A stretch of DNA of 64,000 nucleotides. Origin: Megaustenia siamemsis (taxonomy: Eukaryota; Mollusca; Gastropoda; Stylommatophora; Ariophantidae). Under the pieces are notes generated by a model that saw nothing but the letters and a program-made list of their open reading frames with translations, ran no database searches and was not told where the DNA came from. The first letter of the stretch is position 1; every line of letters starts with the position of its first letter. The stretch is taken from NCBI GenBank assembly GCA_032433765.1, contig JAVIAB010000160.1:38446723-38510722 (forward strand), read 5' to 3'. Position numbers and translations under genes: made by a program. Positions 34,440 to 43,933 of this stretch are shown one piece after another.

Positions 34440-34960
34440 AAACTATGTTAAAGGGAACATACAAATAATTGCAATGCTGCGCTGATGCTGGTAGTGAGGA
34501 GCTAGTGGTGGGTGTACTAAACACTCCAAAGTATGGTGACAGCCTTACAAGGATGGAACACAACACAATAATGACGTTTCGGCCTGTGGCCTTCTTCAGA
34601 ATACAAGGACAACGACAACAAACGGTGAAGCACAGTTATCTATAACTACATGTTAGATGATCAAGCGGAGGGCGAGGAAAGTAGGATGTTGAAATAAGAA
34701 AGGAGAGGGAAGAGAGAAATCTATACTACATGAGGAGAGGTAGGATGGGTGTCAAGATATATAAAATAGAAAAAGAGAAAAATATAAAAAAAAGAGAACA
34801 ATGTATCATAAAATGCACGCTTAAAACAGCAAGTCTGTCCTCCGTGCTGGAACACATCAGAATGACTTGGAGTTTTAAGGATGTGTCTATAAAGTAACAC
34901 GTGACTGAAACACGCGAGTTTAGAAGGTCAAGAGGACCTGTGTGTCTACTACACTGTGTG
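34440..34960 (-). mobile_element. Penelope-like terminal region (pLTR-like), fragment
   Basis: Minus-strand sequence containing the hammerhead-like core at 34575-34601. The order and wording (CTGAAGA.. GGCC.. GAAACGTC) match the terminal repeats of Penelope-like elements as I know them. No coding part remains. Confidence 0.5.
34575..34601 (-). ncRNA. Hammerhead-ribozyme-like core, copy A
   Basis: Read on the minus strand: CTGAAGA (fits CUGANGA), A, stem II GGCC / loop ACA / GGCC, then GAAAC and GTC. The conserved core positions are all present. Helix III is minimal and helix I pairs poorly (about half of seven positions), so single-unit cleavage is doubtful. Minimal type I hammerheads are known in Penelope-like elements. 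Confidence 0.5.
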
Positions 34961-34964
34961 TAAA

Positions 34965-35290
34965 TTATGTTAAAGTCAAACATCGAGTTACTTTGTGCTT
35001 GTCCTAGAGAAACGTATTTCAAGTCAAATACTTCATTATTGTGTTCTTATCCTAGAGTACCATGATTATTTCAAAAGCTCATTTCGTTCATTCTTGCCCT
35101 AAAATTGTGGATTTGTCAAATAAATTTTACATAACCTTGCCATTATCAAAAAACTTGATTTGGACATGAAATGTTCAATTACTTTGTCTCATAAAACTAG
35201 GTATATGTCATATGTTTAATTCCTTTGTCATTGTCATAAAAATATATTCTAATAGATGTATCAACAATTAATTTCTCTCTACCTGTTTAT
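34965..35290 (+). repeat. Degenerate minisatellite related to 19.9-23.8 kb
   Basis: Phrases such as GTCAAACATCGAGTTACTTT, GTCAAATACTTCATTATTGT and TTCAATTACTTTGTC recur at intervals of about 45-50 bp with heavy divergence, matching the 46-bp unit at 19932. Confidence 0.55.
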
Positions 35291-35429
35291 AACATTTCAG
35301 TGTCAAGCACTGTCAGATATGACGAATGTATGAGCTAAACTATCTTAATATGCGTATGTTTCTCATTGTATTCTTCTATATTTCTTTTGTAAATATATTG
35401 GACGTTTCATATTTTCCCATTTGCATATG

Positions 35430-35996
35430 TATGTCAGTATGACGGAAGATGTACAAAAGAGGTGAGATGCAGAATGGCTCAGGCAAAAGCAGCTTTCAAA
35501 AAATGAGGAAGTTACTATGCAACATATTTTTGATAATGGAAACAAGAAAAAGAGTTCTTAAATGTTATGTAGAGCCAGTCTTAACATATGGATGCGAATC
35601 ATGGACAATAGGACAACAGACAAGAAAATCACTGGAGTCTGTAGAAATGTGGTTTTACAGAAGAATGTTGAGAATACCATGGACAGCTAAGAAGAATAAT
35701 GAAGATGTTGTGAGAGAGGTCAAAGCAAAAAGAGAACTAATCTCCAATATTAGGAAGAAACAATCATCATTTTTTGGTCATTTAATGAGAAGAGAATAAC
35801 TGGAATATAGTGTAACAAATGGAAAAATTGAGGGACGAAGAGATAGAGGGAAGCAAAGAGAAAAAATAACAGACAGCTTAAGAGAATGGCTTGGCCGAAG
35901 GTCAACAACAGAAATGATAAATAACTGTCGTGATCGAAAGTTGTGGAGAGACATGATCACCTACGCCAGTAGGCCCGGTACTTGATGATGATGGTG
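35430..35996 (+). mobile_element. RTE-C LINE 3' fragment, copy 2
   Basis: Best-preserved RTE-C. The frame 35449-35799 reads YVEPVLTYGCESWTIGQQTR, KSLESVEMWFYRRMLRIPW, KNNEDVVREVKAKRELISNI and SSFFGHLMRRE, then a stop. It continues degraded to CCCGGTACTTGATGATGATG. Confidence 0.8.
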
Positions 35997-36084
35997 ATGA
36001 CAGTATAAACAACATAGCTATTTTTTGTGGTCTGAGAATTAAATCAAGGTTAGTATAAAGATCTTCTAGTTTAAACCAAAAAAA

Positions 36085-36483
36085 TGTTATTACAATCTTT
36101 CAGTCATGCTCTTGCAATCCTTCAATCATGCTATTACAATCCTTCAATCGTGCTATTACAATCTTTCAATCTTGCTATTACAATCCTTTAATCATGCTAT
36201 TACAATCTTTCAATCATGCTATTACAATCCTTCAATCATGTTATTACAATCCTTCAATCATGCCATTACAGTCCTTCAATCATGCTATTACAATCGTTCA
36301 ATTTGCTATTACAATCCTTCAATAATGATATTACAATCTTTCAATCATGCTATTACAATCCTTCAATCACGCTATTACTATATTTCAATCATACTATTAC
36401 AATCTTCAATCATGCTATTACAATCTTTCAATCCTGCTATTACAATCCTTCAATCATGCTGTTACAATATTTCAATAATGCTA

Positions 36484-36485
<2 letters not shown>
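36085..36485 (+). repeat. 22-bp minisatellite, left part
   Basis: Unit CATGCTATTACAATCCTTCA plus AT, about 18 copies. It is interrupted by RTE-B (36486-37497) and resumes at 37498-37590 with the variant CATGCTATTACGACCCTTCA. Confidence 0.9.
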
Positions 36486-36525
<40 letters not shown>

Positions 36526-37497
36526 GAGTGCCCTCTCCGCAACGAAGGTTGGCTACCATGGATCGCCATTCTACTGTGTTTCTTGCTTTGATGGTGCAGG
36601 CTGTCATAGAATGACTTGTCCATCTTTTGATGTTACTCGTCCATGTTAGTCTTGGTCTGCCTCTGCCTCTTTTACCTTGTATTTTTCCTTCCAATATTAC
36701 TTTTAGTAGGCTGTTGTGTCTTTTAACATGCCCCAAAAATGTCATTTGTCTTGTCTTAATTGTATTTAGTAGTTCTCTTTTATTTTCAGTTGTTTTAAAA
36801 CTTCATCGTTTGTTATCTTTTGTTTCCATCCAATTCTACCTATTCTTCTATAAATCCACATTTCAAAGGCTTCAATTTTCTGTTCTGTTTTCTTGTCTAA
36901 TGTCCTTGTTTCTGCACCATGCAGGAATATTGAGAAGATGTAACATTTTGCCATTCTTAGTTTCAGCCCTGTTGATATTTGTTTTGTTGTTAATATATTT
37001 TTCATGGTATTAAAATTACTTTTTGCCATACCTATTCTTTTGTTTATTTCATTTTTGCATTTTCCATCATTGGTTATAGTATATCCCAGGTAGCTGTAGC
37101 TCTGGACTGTCTCCAGATGTATTCCCTCAACTGTGATATTTAATTGTAGGTCTTGAGAATTTTCTTTGTTTATGATAATAGTTTTAGTCTTTTTGATATT
37201 CATTTCTAGTCCATATTTTTTGCTCGTTATGTTTATCACATTAAGCAATTGTTGTCGGTCTTTAGGATTTTCTGCTAGTAGAACTGTATCATCAGCATAT
37301 CTTAGGTTATTGATTATCTTTCCATTAATGTTTAGGCCTGGTATCTCTGAGATGTTTTTAAAGATTTGCTCAGTGTATAGATTGAACAAGCTTGGCGATA
37401 GGATGCATCCTTGTCTTACTCCTTTTCTTATGTACATGGGTGTAGAGTTCTCCTTGTTATATCTTATTATTGCTGTTTGCTCCCAGTACAAATTACA
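36486..37497 (-). mobile_element. RTE-B LINE, 5'-truncated, with RT core
   Basis: Minus-strand insertion into the 22-bp minisatellite. It has the inverted (ATG)n tail (CATCAT repeats) at 36486-36525, and the 5' end is truncated inside the RT domain. It is the only copy here that keeps the RT catalytic region. Confidence 0.9.
36521..37491 (-). pseudogene. RTE-B reverse transcriptase C-terminal half
   Basis: The 241-codon frame (36766-37491) begins inside the RT. RKGVRQGCILSPSLFNLYTE is RT motif 4/B, and NLRYADDTVLLAENPKDRQQ is motif C with the catalytic YADD. SKKYGLEMNIKKTKTIIIN is the following motif, then SYLGYTITNDGKCKNEINKR and the thumb-like MWIYRRIGRIGWKQK. A frameshift near 36750 separates the last part (36521-36745: MTFLGHVKRHNSLLKVILEG, GRPRLTWTSNIKRW, EWRSMVANLRCGEGTR). 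The endonuclease and N-terminal RT are missing through 5' truncation, the usual outcome of LINE insertion. The RT motifs themselves are undamaged, so the insertion is fairly recent. Confidence 0.88.
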
Positions 37498-37590
37498 TAA
37501 TCATGCTATTACGACCCTTCAATCATGCTATTACGACCCTTTAATCATGCTATTACGACCCTTCAATCATGCTATTACAATCCTTCAATC
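37498..37590 (+). repeat. 22-bp minisatellite, right part
   Basis: Four more units (AATCATGCTATTACGACCCT), the other side of the RTE-B insertion. Confidence 0.88.
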
Positions 37591-37656
37591 TTAAACTTCT
37601 TCCACGACGGTTGATACAGTGACAGATAAGATTAATTAAGACTTTAATCCAGAGTG

Positions 37657-38974
37657 AATAACCATGGACAGCTAAGAAGAGTAATGAAAACTTTCTGAAA
37701 GGGGCCAAAGCAAAAAGAGAGCTAATTTCCAATATTAGGAAGAAACAATCATCATTGACTTCCGTTTCAAAATGGTGGAACTTTTCACGTTCTCTCGACC
37801 GCTGCAGACAATGCATCTGGGGTTTGATTAATTTCGGCTCTCTGATTGCAATTTTCTGTGTTGAAATCAAAATGATGTTCTACTTAGCAAATCTGCGCGA
37901 CGAAGTGGACAAATCTGCACCGGCGATGTGCATACAGCAATGTTTCTTTTTGACAAGTCAAGTATTGTAACGGCGACCTTCACCATCTAGTGTTGAGATG
38001 CGGTTTACGTCACATTGAGTGCTATTCAATGGCCGACTTTGGGATTTTGGACGCAAGTTATTTACATGCTGAAACGCATTAATGGATATCTCCGTCAAGT
38101 CGACCGATTTTCATCTTTGGGAATTTGCACCGTGTTTTGTTCGTTGTACGCTAACCGTAGTGTCTGTTGTTTGATGTGTGACGGTGATAATTCGACGACA
38201 AACTGTGTGTTTATATGTTCGGTTGGTGTACTGTCAAGAACGATGTCCTAACATCATCAAGCGCTATACATTTTTTGTTCTCAATATGACGATCATCATT
38301 TTCGGGAGGACGTGAACTTCCATGGTATATGGTGGATAGGCGGCAGGAACCATTGAAGGCTATGTCTGAAGGGTGTTCCTTTGCTGCAGTTTCCTCATAT
38401 TCCAAGTCCGGCTTGTTGCAGGAGCTACTGAGTGAAGTGCTCTGTGCACACTGTGAGCTGTGTGTTTCATCCGTTTTGATCATGTTTCGATGTCCAAATT
38501 GTTTACGATGAATGATGATATCGTATGACAGGGAATAGTTGGCTGTGTTCACTTTCTGCGCGGTTTCGCCTTATGTCTTTTGGCGCGTGCTGAGACTGCT
38601 ACGATGGGGACTACAGTTACCTTTCTTTGTTTGGGAGATGAGTTAGTAATTCGGATGATTCCACTGGTGCGGGCGGTTGAGCAATTATGGATTTTGATTC
38701 GTTTGCAGTGATACCGGGGCCTTCCATAACCAATAACCAATGATCATTTCTGGCCATGTAATGAGAAGAGAACACAGCTGGAATATATTGAACCAACAGG
38801 GAAAATTGAGGGACGAAGAGATAGAGGGAAGCAAAGAGAAAAGATACCAGACAGCTTAAGAGGAATGGCTAGGTAGAAGGTCAACAACAGAAATGATAAA
38901 TAACTGTAGTGATCGAAAGTTGCGGAGAGACATGATCACCTATGCCAGCAGCCTGGTACTTGATGATGATGATG
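37657..38974 (+). mobile_element. RTE-C LINE 3' fragment, copy 3, split by U1
   Basis: The left piece 37657-37756 (ACCATGGACAGCTAAGAAGA ... AGGAAGAAACAATCATCATT) and right piece 38743-38974 (TCTGGCCATGTAATGAGAAG ... GGTACTTGATGATGATGATG) join exactly where copy 2 is continuous. The intervening 986 bp is element U1. Confidence 0.85.
37757..38742 (+). mobile_element. Unclassified element U1, complete copy
   Basis: 986 bp bounded by ATCATT on both sides (37751-37756, 38743-38748), a 6-bp target duplication in RTE-C. It starts GACTTCCGTTTCAAAATGGT; a second copy at 58066 starts GACTTCCG too, which confirms the left end. It ends CCAATAACCAATG. No inverted terminal repeats, no poly-A and no conserved ORF. 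The start resembles the CAAGATGGCGG-type 5' ends of some retroelements (inference). Confidence 0.75.
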
Positions 38975-39216
38975 AATGACGCACTTTCATTTTGGAATAT
39001 TGCAGTTTTTATTGAAATAGTGTTTATATAACAAACATATGATAAACACTTTTAGCATAGGTGTTTTATTTAACGAGTTATATGTTGAGTATGTTCAGAT
39101 TATGAGGTAAAACCTCAGGTTGAGAATAGTTTTCTCTCCAGGTGGGCAACAAATGGTTTTGTTTATTATCGCTGTATGCTTGTCATAGGCTGACCTGTTC
39201 ATCTGTGCAAGATTTT
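38975..39216. other. No gene seen
   Basis: AT-rich sequence between the LINE tail and a tandem triplication. Confidence 0.3.
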
Positions 39217-39565
39217 CATTTAGCGCCGTCTGCGCATCGCAGCTTGGCTACCATGGAGCGTCATTCTGCTCTGTCTCTTGATTTGATGATCCAGGTTGTC
39301 ATAAGTTGACCTGTCCATCTATACAAGATTTTCCTTTTCATTGAGTGCCGTCTCCGCATCGCAGGTTGGCTACCATGGAGCGTCATTCTGCTCTGTCTCT
39401 TGATTTGATGATCCAGGTTGTCATAAGTTGACCTGTCCATCTATACAAGATTTTCCTTTTCATTGAGTGCCGTCTCCGCATCGCAGGTTGGCTACCATGG
39501 AGCGTCATTCTGCTCTGTCTCTTGATTTGATGATCCAGGTTGTCAAAGGTTGACCTGTCCATCTA
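39217..39565 (-). repeat. RTE-B tail triplicated, 122-bp period
   Basis: Three copies of the last 122 bp of RTE-B (GGCTACCATGGAGCGTCATT at 39246, 39368, 39490). They read inverted as ..EWR SMVA.. C-terminus plus tail. This is a short LINE end that became a tandem repeat. Confidence 0.85.
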
Positions 39566-39639
39566 TGCAAGATTAGTTAAAGTCTAGTATTATTTATAGA
39601 TGTTCCTTATTATGTTTCTTTGATGTGGGTTGAAATCCT

Positions 39640-39930
39640 TCAAGTTAATTTTTTATAGCGTTCATTAGCTTCACATTAAATAATTAATTTCATTACTAAA
39701 ATAGTGGTTTATATAACAAAATGCACAACAAGTAATCAGCTTTGCAAAAAGTAAAATAAAAATTAAATGTTTAAAAACATCTGAAATTGAAAGCACAGTG
39801 AGAAATCAGCAATTGTATTAAAGTTTGCATAGATAAAGAAATAGTTTAGTAAAAATTTGCAGATTTTCTGCACATTTCTTGGAAAGCTCTTGCACTGTCC
39901 AATAATGGTGTCAGAAAGTGTTTGTAAGAT
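39640..39930 (-). other. 3' UTR and flank of peptide gene 2
   Basis: Aligns with the flank of peptide gene 1: AAACTATTTCTTTATCTATG and CAAACT (minus strand) are shared, as is TTATATAACAAAATG further out. AATAAA-like signals are less clear than in copy 1. Confidence 0.55.
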
Positions 39931-40137
39931 CTATCGTCTGCTCCATCGATGGCCGCTCCGTCTTTGCTGATAGCATTTCAAGATACATTTCTCTTGCTTC
40001 TTGCAGGCTGACGTTAGTTGAGACATAATCTCCGTGTCGCAGACATGCTTCATTCCGCAGTCATCCACGCAGTCAGTAAAGTCATCGGAAGACACGGCTA
40101 TCACAAGGAGACAGGCGATGATCAGCGTCCGCATCAT
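39931..40137 (-). CDS. Secreted six-Cys peptide 2
   Basis: 68 residues. The signal peptide MMRTLIIACLLVIAVSS is almost that of peptide 1. Six cysteines at 23, 27, 33, 45, 51 and 55 give C-x3-C-x5-C-x11-C-x5-C-x3-C. The first half is acidic (DDFTDC, DDC) and the tail strongly basic (QQRRSGHRWSRR), which may be trimmed at basic pairs. Between the two peptides the cysteines and signal are kept while most mature residues differ. That pattern is typical of fast-evolving secreted peptides. A TATA-like TATATAAG lies at 40264-40271, 127 bp before the ATG. The ORF looks intact. Function is unknown, as for peptide 1. Confidence 0.77.
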   Translation of the reverse strand: MMRTLIIACLLVIAVSSDDFTDCVDDCGMKHVCDTEIMSQLTSACKKQEKCILKCYQQRRSGHRWSRR

Positions 40138-40263
40138 GATAGTGATGATTACCTTTAGAACAGTCAGAGAAACAAAATAAAGAAAGTAGCTTTTGTAAAC
40201 TTGAAATTAAAAGAAGAGGACAGGCTCTGGAAATGAAGTGTTGTAGAGAGATCTGGCGGGTTT

Positions 40264-40271
40264 CTTATATA
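40264..40271 (-). promoter_or_regulatory. TATA-like box for peptide gene 2
   Basis: TATATAAG on the minus strand, 127 bp upstream of the peptide 2 ATG. A transcript starting about 30 bp downstream would have a 5' UTR of about 100 bases. No equivalent is obvious at peptide gene 1. Confidence 0.4.
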
Positions 40272-40509
40272 GATCACATCAACAATAAGGAAGCGAGCAA
40301 GAAAATTCAGCGATCCATGAAAAATCCAGAATATCCATCGATGATTAAAAGAACAAATATTAAAAAGGTATGAACATTTTGCAAGAACTAATGACTATTC
40401 TATAGGGCACAATACCAGGAGAAAGATGACAAGGAAGACAGAGTTATGCTATTGGAAGACAGCGTTAAACGATTGGTAGACAGAGTTACGTGCTGAGAGG
40501 ACAGTGTTA

Positions 40510-40678
40510 CGTGATGACGAAGAGATAGAGGGAAGCAAAGAGAAAAAGTACCAGACAGCTTAAGAGAATGGTTGGCAGAAGGTCAACAACAGAAATGTGA
40601 AATAACTGTCGAGATCGAAAGTTGTGGAGAGACATGATCACCTACGCCAACAGGCCCGGTACTTGATGATGATGATAG
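40510..40678 (+). mobile_element. RTE-C LINE 3' tail, copy 4
   Basis: GACGAAGAGATAGAGGGAAG ... GATCACCTACGCCAACAGGC, CCGGTACTTGATGATGATG. Only the last 170 bp are present; it sits upstream of peptide gene 2. Confidence 0.8.
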
Positions 40679-40771
40679 CATTTGGTGTTTTGACAGACGG
40701 TTGGTAGCAAGCAATCATATCAACACTTCGGTACGGCCCCTTGTGGCCGTAACTGTATCACCTGTGCCTAT

Positions 40772-41095
40772 GTGCTCCCCATTGACTCTATCTTATTCCC
40801 TACTGGACGGTTCGAGATTAAGCATGGCTTCACATGTGTGTCCTGTAAAATCATTTATGCCGTCATATGCCAACGATACCACATGACTTATATTGGCGAG
40901 TCTGGGAGGCGATTAGCAGAAGGTTTTTTTGAAAATCTTCGAGATGTTCAACAGAATACTGGCACTCCCGTGTCTTCCCATTTCAACTCCTCAAACTACA
41001 AGGGCAAAGACGACATCCGTATCACTGGTATTGTCCTTTGTCACTCTGGCACCGCAGTCAGTTTGCTTTGGAGAATCGCCTTATAGTCCAGCTTG
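40772..41095 (+). pseudogene. Penelope-like GIY-YIG endonuclease, copy 2
   Basis: The frame has DSILFPTGRFEIKHGFTCVS, CKIIYAVICQRYHMTYIGES and GRRLAEGFFENLRDVQQNTG, then TPVSSHFNSSNYKGKDDIRI. The I-Y/YIG core and the following Arg-rich helix (GRRL) are present, so this copy is better than the one at 6546 in that helix. The frame breaks after SGTAVSLLWRIAL, where copy 1 reads ALENRLIVKFG. The linker Cys pair lies upstream in another frame. Not functional alone: no RT is attached. Confidence 0.82.
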
Positions 41096-41529
41096 CCTCG
41101 CTGACCCCACGAAGCATGAATGTATCTCACTCGTACACATAGTTTCCCTTTAGTTGCTCCTCCCCTATTTCATAGCCTTCTCTACAGCCCTTGTTTCGGC
41201 ACTTTAGTCTATCCACTATGCCATGCTATTCATAGTTCTCCGCCACTAGTCCCCACTGAGACACTTCGGTGGTTTCCTATACTTCTTGTTTTCTGTTCTA
41301 CTTACCCTTCATATGTTTTTATTGTACCCCACTCTCAGACATCTCACTTTTTCCGCCTTTTGAGTACCTGTTATTCTTCTGTTCAATTCTTTCTCCGTTG
41401 TTTTTGCACACTGACTTCGGTGTGTACCCTTCTGGTTATGTGGGCGTTATGCGCACATTTCTACACATATATGATCGTCCCCGTATGGGTGTGCACATGC
41501 ATTATGTGTTCATATGTATGGGTGTTGAT

Positions 41530-41690
41530 ATATATAAATATATGCATGTATGCATGTATGTGTGTATGTATATATATAAATATATATATATATATGTATT
41601 TGTAGATGTATTTAGGTATGTGCATGTCTGTTTGTACGTGTATATATGTATATACGCATCTGTGTGTGTGTATATATACATGTATGTGTG
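41530..41690 (+). repeat. TATATA/TGTATG low-complexity tract
   Basis: Alternating purine-pyrimidine repeat inside the Penelope-like 3' region. Confidence 0.8.
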
Positions 41691-41993
41691 GGCCCTTTGA
41701 TACTTTTAGACATTATCAGTGTCTTTGCAGTAGACGTAACCTAGACAGCGTTCCCCCCACACGCATATTTTTAGAAGCCTTCACACCGTCTTGACCAGCA
41801 GTGTATAATTACAGCTACACCCGTGTGACGATCTCTTTCCCATTCTGACCACGGTCCACGACACAGGGAAGTCATTTTTCTTATCTTAAACCAGTTTCGA
41901 TTATTTTGTTTTTTGATGTTTCATTACTAGTTAGCTATGTAGGATTAGTTTTATTTACTTACACATCTGTGTGTGCGTGTTGTTTGTTTGTTC

Positions 41994-42022
41994 CTGCTGA
42001 AGGCCTTTTGAGCCGAAACGTC
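41994..42022 (+). ncRNA. Hammerhead-ribozyme-like core, copy B
   Basis: CTGCTGA, A, stem II GGC / loop CTTTTGA / GCC, then GAAAC and GTC. Compared with copy A, the conserved A of CUGA is C, which should abolish cleavage. Flanking bases can form helix I with an internal loop: GTTTG before pairs with CAAAT after, and C-G closes next to the core. This fits a decayed type I hammerhead. Confidence 0.45.
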
Positions 42023-42189
42023 GTTCAAATCTGTGTCGTCTATCAATCACGTAAAGCTTTTAACATACCATTATTTCTATTTTTTTTTTATTCTCCCTCA
42101 CATTTAGCTTTACTGCAGCTTCGCATTTGTATGCATTCATTTGCATTTATTTGCCTTAACCCCATGATAAGTCAGTAGTTTGGTAAAAA

Positions 42190-42420
42190 TATTAGTGTCT
42201 TGTGGTGGATGCTGCTTTGCTGAACAGCTTCTCTCGTCGCTGAATCTGCCAATATTTGATAGACAGATCCATCCACAGAACAAACAAGATGCATTCGTGT
42301 TGCCTGGCCTGTCTCCGTTTTCCTGCGCCTTTTGTCTTCTGAATTTGATATCAGCACTGCCTCGAAAGTTGCTGTGCCATTTTTTTTTTTTTTGTTCTCC
42401 GCGTGCTACGATCAGAAGCC
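42190..42420. repeat. Duplicated upstream block of the peptide locus
   Basis: Aligns with 26890-27060 (CAGCTTCTCTCGTCGCTGAA, TCTGCCAATATTTGATAGAC, ...TCTGAATTTGATATCAGCAC). In copy 1 this block lies 250 bp upstream of peptide gene 1. Here it is about 2 kb upstream of peptide gene 2 because RTE-C and Penelope-like DNA lie between. Confidence 0.65.
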
Positions 42421-42439
42421 AGATTTGCTGTTTCTTTAC

Positions 42440-43567
42440 TGATGGAGAATTCCCTCAAGGAAGCCCCGCAAACATCCTTATATCTCAGCACTGGTCTGTC
42501 CTTTGGTCTCTTTCACTGATGGAGAATTCCCTCAAGGAAGCCCCGCAAACATCCTTATATCTCAGCACTGGTCTGTCCTTTGGTCTCTTTCACTGATGGA
42601 GAATTCCCTCAAGGAAGCCAACAAACATCCTTATATCTCAGCACTGGTCTGTCCTTTGGTCTCTTTCACTGATGGAGAATTCCCTCAAGGAAGCCCCGCA
42701 AACATCCTTATATCTCAGCACTGGTCTGTCCTTGGTCTCTTTCACTGATGGAGATTCCCTCAAGGAAGCCAACAAACATCCTTATATCTCAGCACTGGTC
42801 TGTCCTTTGGTCTCTTCACTGATGAAGAATTCCCTCAAGGAAGCCCCGCAACATCCTTATATCTCAGCACTGGTCTGTCCTTTGGGTCTTTCACTGATGA
42901 AGAATTCCTCAAGGAAGCCAACAAACATCCTTATATCTCAGCACTGGTCTGTCCTTTGGTCTCTTTCACTGATGGAGAATTCCTCAAGGAAGCCAACAAA
43001 CATCCTTATATCTCAGCACTGGTCTGTCCTTTGGTCTCTTTCACTGATGGAGAATTCCCTCAAGGAAGCCAACAAACATCCTTATATCTCAGCACTGGTC
43101 TGTCCTTTGGTCTCTTTCACTGATGGAGAATCCCTCAAGGAAGCCAACAAACATCCTTATATCTCAGCACTGGTCTGTCCTTTGGTCTCTTTCACTGATG
43201 GAGAATTCCTCAAGGAAGCCAACAACATCCTTATATCTCAGCACTGTCTGTCCTTTGGTCTCTTTCACTGATGGAGAATTCCCTCAAGGAAGCCCCGCAA
43301 ACATCCTTATATCTCAGCACTGGTCTGTCCTTTGGTCTCTTCACTGATGGAGAATTCCCTCAAGGAAGCCAACAAACATCCTTATATCTCAGCACTGGTC
43401 TGTCCTTGGTCTCTTTCACTGATGGAGAATTCCCTCAAGGAAGCCAAAAACATCCTTATATCTCAGCACTGGTCTGTCCTTTGGTCTCTTTCACTGATGG
43501 AGAATTCCCTCAAGGAAGCCAACAAACATCCTTATATCTCAGCACTGGTCTGTCCTTTGGTCTCTTT
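42440..43567 (+). repeat. 77-bp minisatellite, about 15 copies
   Basis: Unit: GATGGAGAATTCCCTCAAGG, AAGCCAACAAACATCCTTAT, ATCTCAGCACTGGTCTGTCC, TTTGGTCTCTTTCACT. CCCCGC/CAAC variants alternate and many single-base indels occur, so frames are not kept. Confidence 0.92.
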
Positions 43568-43589
43568 CAGTCCTGAAGTTCACCATACA

Positions 43590-43933
43590 ATATTTGTTTG
43601 GTAATACGAATGTTTGCCATTCTTCTTACATGGCCCAGTCACCTTAGTCTACGACTCCTAAGTGCTGCCATGATGGATGGGAGTTTGGCTCATTGTAAGA
43701 CATTAGAGTTGGTTACTTTGTTCTACCATTTGATGTTTCCAATGCAACGCACATGAACGCTGTTTAAACTTTCTCTTGCCCTGCATAGGTAGTCCAAGTT
43801 TCTGATCCGTAAAGAAGTGTACTAAGCACACCACTTTGGTGAATTTGAATCTTAGTCCTGAGTGTTAATTTGGTGTTGGCCCATGCTCCATCTTTAAGTT
43901 TACCAAATATGGAAGCTGCCTTTCCGATTAATA

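Larger units (their letters stand above)
40690..42060 (+). mobile_element. Penelope-like element 3' half, copy 2
   Basis: Begins in the linker before the endonuclease and runs through GIY-YIG (40772-41086) and a 3' region (41120-41400) matching 6280-6540(-). A TATATA/TGTATG-rich middle follows, then the terminal region with the hammerhead-like core (41994-42022). There is no RT. Confidence 0.82.

Noticed and set aside
42503..43604. Frames of 74-199 codons in the 77-bp array
   Set aside because: Frames shift between units through indels and several overlap; minisatellite artefact.
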